64,000 nucleotides of DNA, taken from CAIVAT01 sp037128705. Its GTDB lineage: Bacteria; Bacteroidota; Bacteroidia; Bacteroidales; FEN-979. The number at the start of each line of letters is the position of its first letter. The first letter of the stretch is position 1. The stretch lies in contig JBAXVX010000021.1 in NCBI GenBank assembly GCA_037128705.1, positions 1 to 64,000 on the forward strand. Direction: 5' to 3'. Below the pieces are notes generated by a model, which was given only the letters and a program-made list of their open reading frames with translations, had not been told where the DNA came from and did no database searches. Shown piece after piece: positions 61,434 to 64,000 of the stretch. A program made the translations under genes and the position numbers.

Positions 61434-64000
61434 ATGAAAAAAATGATGCTGTTGCTCCTGTGTGCTGTGACATTGATCAGCAATGGGTTTGGAAAAACTG
61501 TTGATGTGAACCGTGCAAAAACGGTTGCTGAAAATTACCTGGCTTCAATGACAATCCAGTTTCCTCAAGGAATTCCCGGCGGGCTGACATTGTCTTACTC
61601 ATCTGCTGAAAACAACGCGTCAGGGCTGAAGGAGTCCTCAACACCATTATTTTACGTCTTTAATGTAAATGGTTCCCGGGGCTTTGTCATTATTTCGGCG
61701 GATGATATTATCTCCCCGGTACTTGCTTATTCCTCTGAAACCAGTTTCACTGCCGGTAACATTCCACCGAATGTTGCAGCCTGGCTAAAAGGGTATGAGC
61801 ATGAGATCAGTTATGCAATCAAAACGAACATGGACCCCGCTCCTGACGTTATGTCGAAATGGGCAGCCCTGAATGCCGGCCCCCTGCCGGGGAATGGACT
61901 TAAGTCGGCCACGGGAGTTAACCCGCTGATCACAACACTCTGGGGTCAGGACCCGTTCTATAACGGTTTATGTCCTTTTGACAATCCCAAAAATGAGCGT
62001 ACCGTAACCGGATGCGTTGCCACTGCAATGGCTCAGGTTATGAAATATCATAGTTATCCTACGACTGGTATTGGCAGTTATTCATACAATACGACCCGGT
62101 ATGGAACCCTGTCGGCTAATTTCGGGGCTACAACGTACAACTGGACCAGCATGCCCAACAGCGTCACTTCAGCAAACACAGACGTGGCCACCCTGATGTA
62201 TCATTGCGGCGTGAGCGTAGAAATGGAATACAACGTGAGTTCCCAGGGCGGTAGTGCAGCTTACGTCATTGCTTCAGACGATCCGAAATGTGCTGAAAAT
62301 TCACTGAAAAACTATTTCGGTTACGCAACCACACTGCAGGGCGTAAAGAAAGCAAACTACACCAACAGCGGGTGGATCAGCCTTCTGAAGGCAGAACTTG
62401 ATGCTAGCCGGCCGATGGTCTATGCAGGGGGAGCGCACTGCTTTGTCTGTGATGGGTATAATGACAGTGATTATTTTCATTTCAACTGGGGCTGGTCGGG
62501 AGATTACGACGGATATTTTCTTCTTACCTCACTCAACCCGGGCGGAACCGGGACAGGAGGGGGCTCCGGATCCTACACCAACGGACAGGAGGCCATTATC
62601 GGGATTCGTCAGCCAGCTTCAGGCGGAACCGGAAACAGGTTTTTCAAGCTTGCGTTAAATGCACCGGTTACCTGCCCTTCCGATACCATTAATTACGAAG
62701 ATTCCCTCTCATTTCACACCGACATCATCAATAACGGCCATGCCACCTTCAGCGGCGACATCACCGCCTGTATCTTCGACACCAACGGGAACTTTATTCA
62801 TGAAGTCCAAACCATCAAGGGAATTGCACTGATCCCCGGCAGCCACCTGCCCGACGGCGCAACTTTCACAAACCCCGGGCTCTCCTCCATGCTTCCCAAT
62901 ACCTATTTTGTGGGTATCATGTACAGCACGAACGACACAAACTGGATCATTGTCTCTGATACAAATGCGTTTCACAATAACAAGCGGCTGGTGGTCATAA
63001 ATTCCAACCCCATCGAACTGTATTCAGCGATGAATATAAGTCCCGGATTACATTTGACCCAGGGAGATGCCGTATCGGTACAGCTTGATTTATTCAATTA
63101 TGGAACCACTGATTTTAATGGCACACTTGACCTTTCAATTTATGATCTGGACGGTTATTATGTGAATTTTATAGGTGAGAAGACAAATTTTTCGCTTCCA
63201 GCTAAACAGCATACCAGTGGAATAACATTCAGCACATCCAGCATCAATGTCCTTCCCGGCAGTTATCTTATCGCACTCTGGTACCAGCCCGCCGGAACGT
63301 CAGACTGGCAACTCATAGGATCAACAGCCTATGAAAACCCGGTTATTATCGAGGTCAATGCAGCTCCTTTGATCGCCGATCAGTATGAGCCCAATAACAC
63401 GCTCCAGGCTGCCACCAACCTCCCGGTGAGTTTCGCAACAAACCCGGCCATTATTCAAACGAGCGATGCAAACTGCCATGAAGGCATTGATTATGACTTT
63501 TACACACTTTCTCTTCCTGTAGGATTTAATTATATCATTGCAGGATACATGGTTGATGCTTACAATGACCCTGATCAGGTATACACGCTGGATGCACAAT
63601 GGTCTTGGTCCACAAACGGCACAACATGGACGGAGGCTTATGATGACACCATCCCCGGCCATATCAACCTGGAGAATGGCGGGACAATCATGTTTCAGGT
63701 TTCGCCCTATTACCCCGGTCAGACAGGCACGTACAAAGCAATGATACAGATAAGCAGGAATCCGCTTGGCGTAGATGATCAGATGCCGCTTGCCGGTCTC
63801 AGGGTTTATCCCAATCCTGTTCATGATCAATTCTTCATTGAATCGGCAGATCAGCGGGCCGTTATTTCAGGAGTTAAACTGTTCAGCATTACAGGAAGTG
63901 AGCTTGTCGCAGTAAACTTTATCGGGCTTCAGTCCGGCTACCGAATGACCGTTTCGAACCTGCAGGATGGGCCCTATATTCTTCAGGTAACAACCACCAA
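61434..64000 (+). CDS. C10 family peptidase (streptopain-like), T9SS-sorted, partial
   Basis: The ORF begins at ATG 61434 and runs off the right edge (about 855 residues visible). A signal peptide (1-20) and a Spi-type propeptide (about 25-130) precede the C10 cysteine protease domain: catalytic Cys in TGCVATAMAQVM (about residue 190), His in AGGAHCFVCDGYN (about 330) and FNWGWSGDYDG. Two beta-rich regions and a type A sorting domain (from about 780, RVYPNPVHDQFFIE) follow, with the end missing by only a few residues. It is a secreted cysteine protease of the PrtT/streptopain group. The promoter element D lies 88 nt upstream. Confidence 0.9.
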   Translation, partial: MKKMMLLLLCAVTLISNGFGKTVDVNRAKTVAENYLASMTIQFPQGIPGGLTLSYSSAENNASGLKESSTPLFYVFNVNGSRGFVIISADDIISPVLAYSSETSFTAGNIPPNVAAWLKGYEHEISYAIKTNMDPAPDVMSKWAALNAGPLPGNGLKSATGVNPLITTLWGQDPFYNGLCPFDNPKNERTVTGCVATAMAQVMKYHSYPTTGIGSYSYNTTRYGTLSANFGATTYNWTSMPNSVTSANTDVATLMYHCGVSVEMEYNVSSQGGSAAYVIASDDPKCAENSLKNYFGYATTLQGVKKANYTNSGWISLLKAELDASRPMVYAGGAHCFVCDGYNDSDYFHFNWGWSGDYDGYFLLTSLNPGGTGTGGGSGSYTNGQEAIIGIRQPASGGTGNRFFKLALNAPVTCPSDTINYEDSLSFHTDIINNGHATFSGDITACIFDTNGNFIHEVQTIKGIALIPGSHLPDGATFTNPGLSSMLPNTYFVGIMYSTNDTNWIIVSDTNAFHNNKRLVVINSNPIELYSAMNISPGLHLTQGDAVSVQLDLFNYGTTDFNGTLDLSIYDLDGYYVNFIGEKTNFSLPAKQHTSGITFSTSSINVLPGSYLIALWYQPAGTSDWQLIGSTAYENPVIIEVNAAPLIADQYEPNNTLQAATNLPVSFATNPAIIQTSDANCHEGIDYDFYTLSLPVGFNYIIAGYMVDAYNDPDQVYTLDAQWSWSTNGTTWTEAYDDTIPGHINLENGGTIMFQVSPYYPGQTGTYKAMIQISRNPLGVDDQMPLAGLRVYPNPVHDQFFIESADQRAVISGVKLFSITGSELVAVNFIGLQSGYRMTVSNLQDGPYILQVTTT

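Noticed and set aside
61434..64000. Small plus- and minus-strand frames inside the C10 peptidase
   Set aside because: They are shadows; the reading frame from 61434 carries all family motifs and is uninterrupted to the edge.
1..64000. CRISPR array
   Set aside because: No regularly spaced direct repeats with unique spacers were seen; the repeats found (GTGACGC, 20-bp promoter repeats, 8-bp unit) are of other kinds.

Overview
The window reads as a chromosomal segment of an environmental or gut-type Bacteroidetes (Bacteroidales-like) genome. Evidence for this: promoters follow the Bacteroidetes pattern (-33 TTTG/TTG, -7 TAnnTTTG), several exported proteins end in type IX secretion (T9SS) sorting domains, and TTG/GTG starts appear with weak Shine-Dalgarno sites. 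All calls come from reading the sequence and the translated frames; no database search was run.

Layout. (1) 1-432: leftward tandem promoters with boxA-like motifs, probably driving an rRNA operon just off the left edge. (2) 433-8350: core genes, namely an outer-membrane protein, M28 and M20 peptidases, a SpoIIE phosphatase / STAS / cyclase-like signalling operon and a ZIP transporter. (3) 8542-8624: tRNA-Leu(GAG). (4) 8827-36969: a long defence island. It holds a NERD-helicase, a DUF2779 protein, an AAA ATPase plus subtilase pair of the IetAS type arranged tail to tail, and a leftward operon of about 20 kb. That operon begins with a WYL regulator and continues with a 1722-aa DUF1998-type helicase carrying a possible C-terminal nuclease, a DrmD-like SNF2 helicase, an Eco57I-type adenine methylase, an unknown 217-aa protein, then a DUF6361 / PLD-like / helicase trio. 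Two copies of the palindrome CGTAAT-N3-ATTACG lie at the WYL promoter and between the WYL gene and the helicase. (5) 37083-39088: a group II intron inserted inside a GTGACGC short tandem repeat. (6) 39174-46029: a cluster of poorly characterised genes, with a BCS1-like AAA ATPase, three related acidic-tailed proteins, a zinc-ribbon protein, an 11-residue FPD-repeat protein and a frameshifted nuclease. (7) 46030-47877: gene remnants and a tRNA-like element. (8) 47878-64000: envelope and secretion genes, including a TonB-domain membrane protein, HU, two T9SS cargo proteins, an NHLP-leader RiPP precursor, a squalene-cyclase-like protein with a coupled nucleotidyltransferase, and a C10 protease cut by the right edge.

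The two strongest new signals are regulatory. First, four promoters in 52.6-61.4 kb share one architecture: a 20-bp-period direct repeat (GTAAGGATTT) placed exactly 8 nt from the -33 box, then 20 nt to a -7 box. They drive the RiPP/T9SS operon, a small exported protein and the C10 protease, and one seems to have lost its gene. Second, the WYL operator pair brackets the regulator of the DISARM-like operon. The operon itself is a composite that does not match a textbook DISARM, Druantia or BREX layout.
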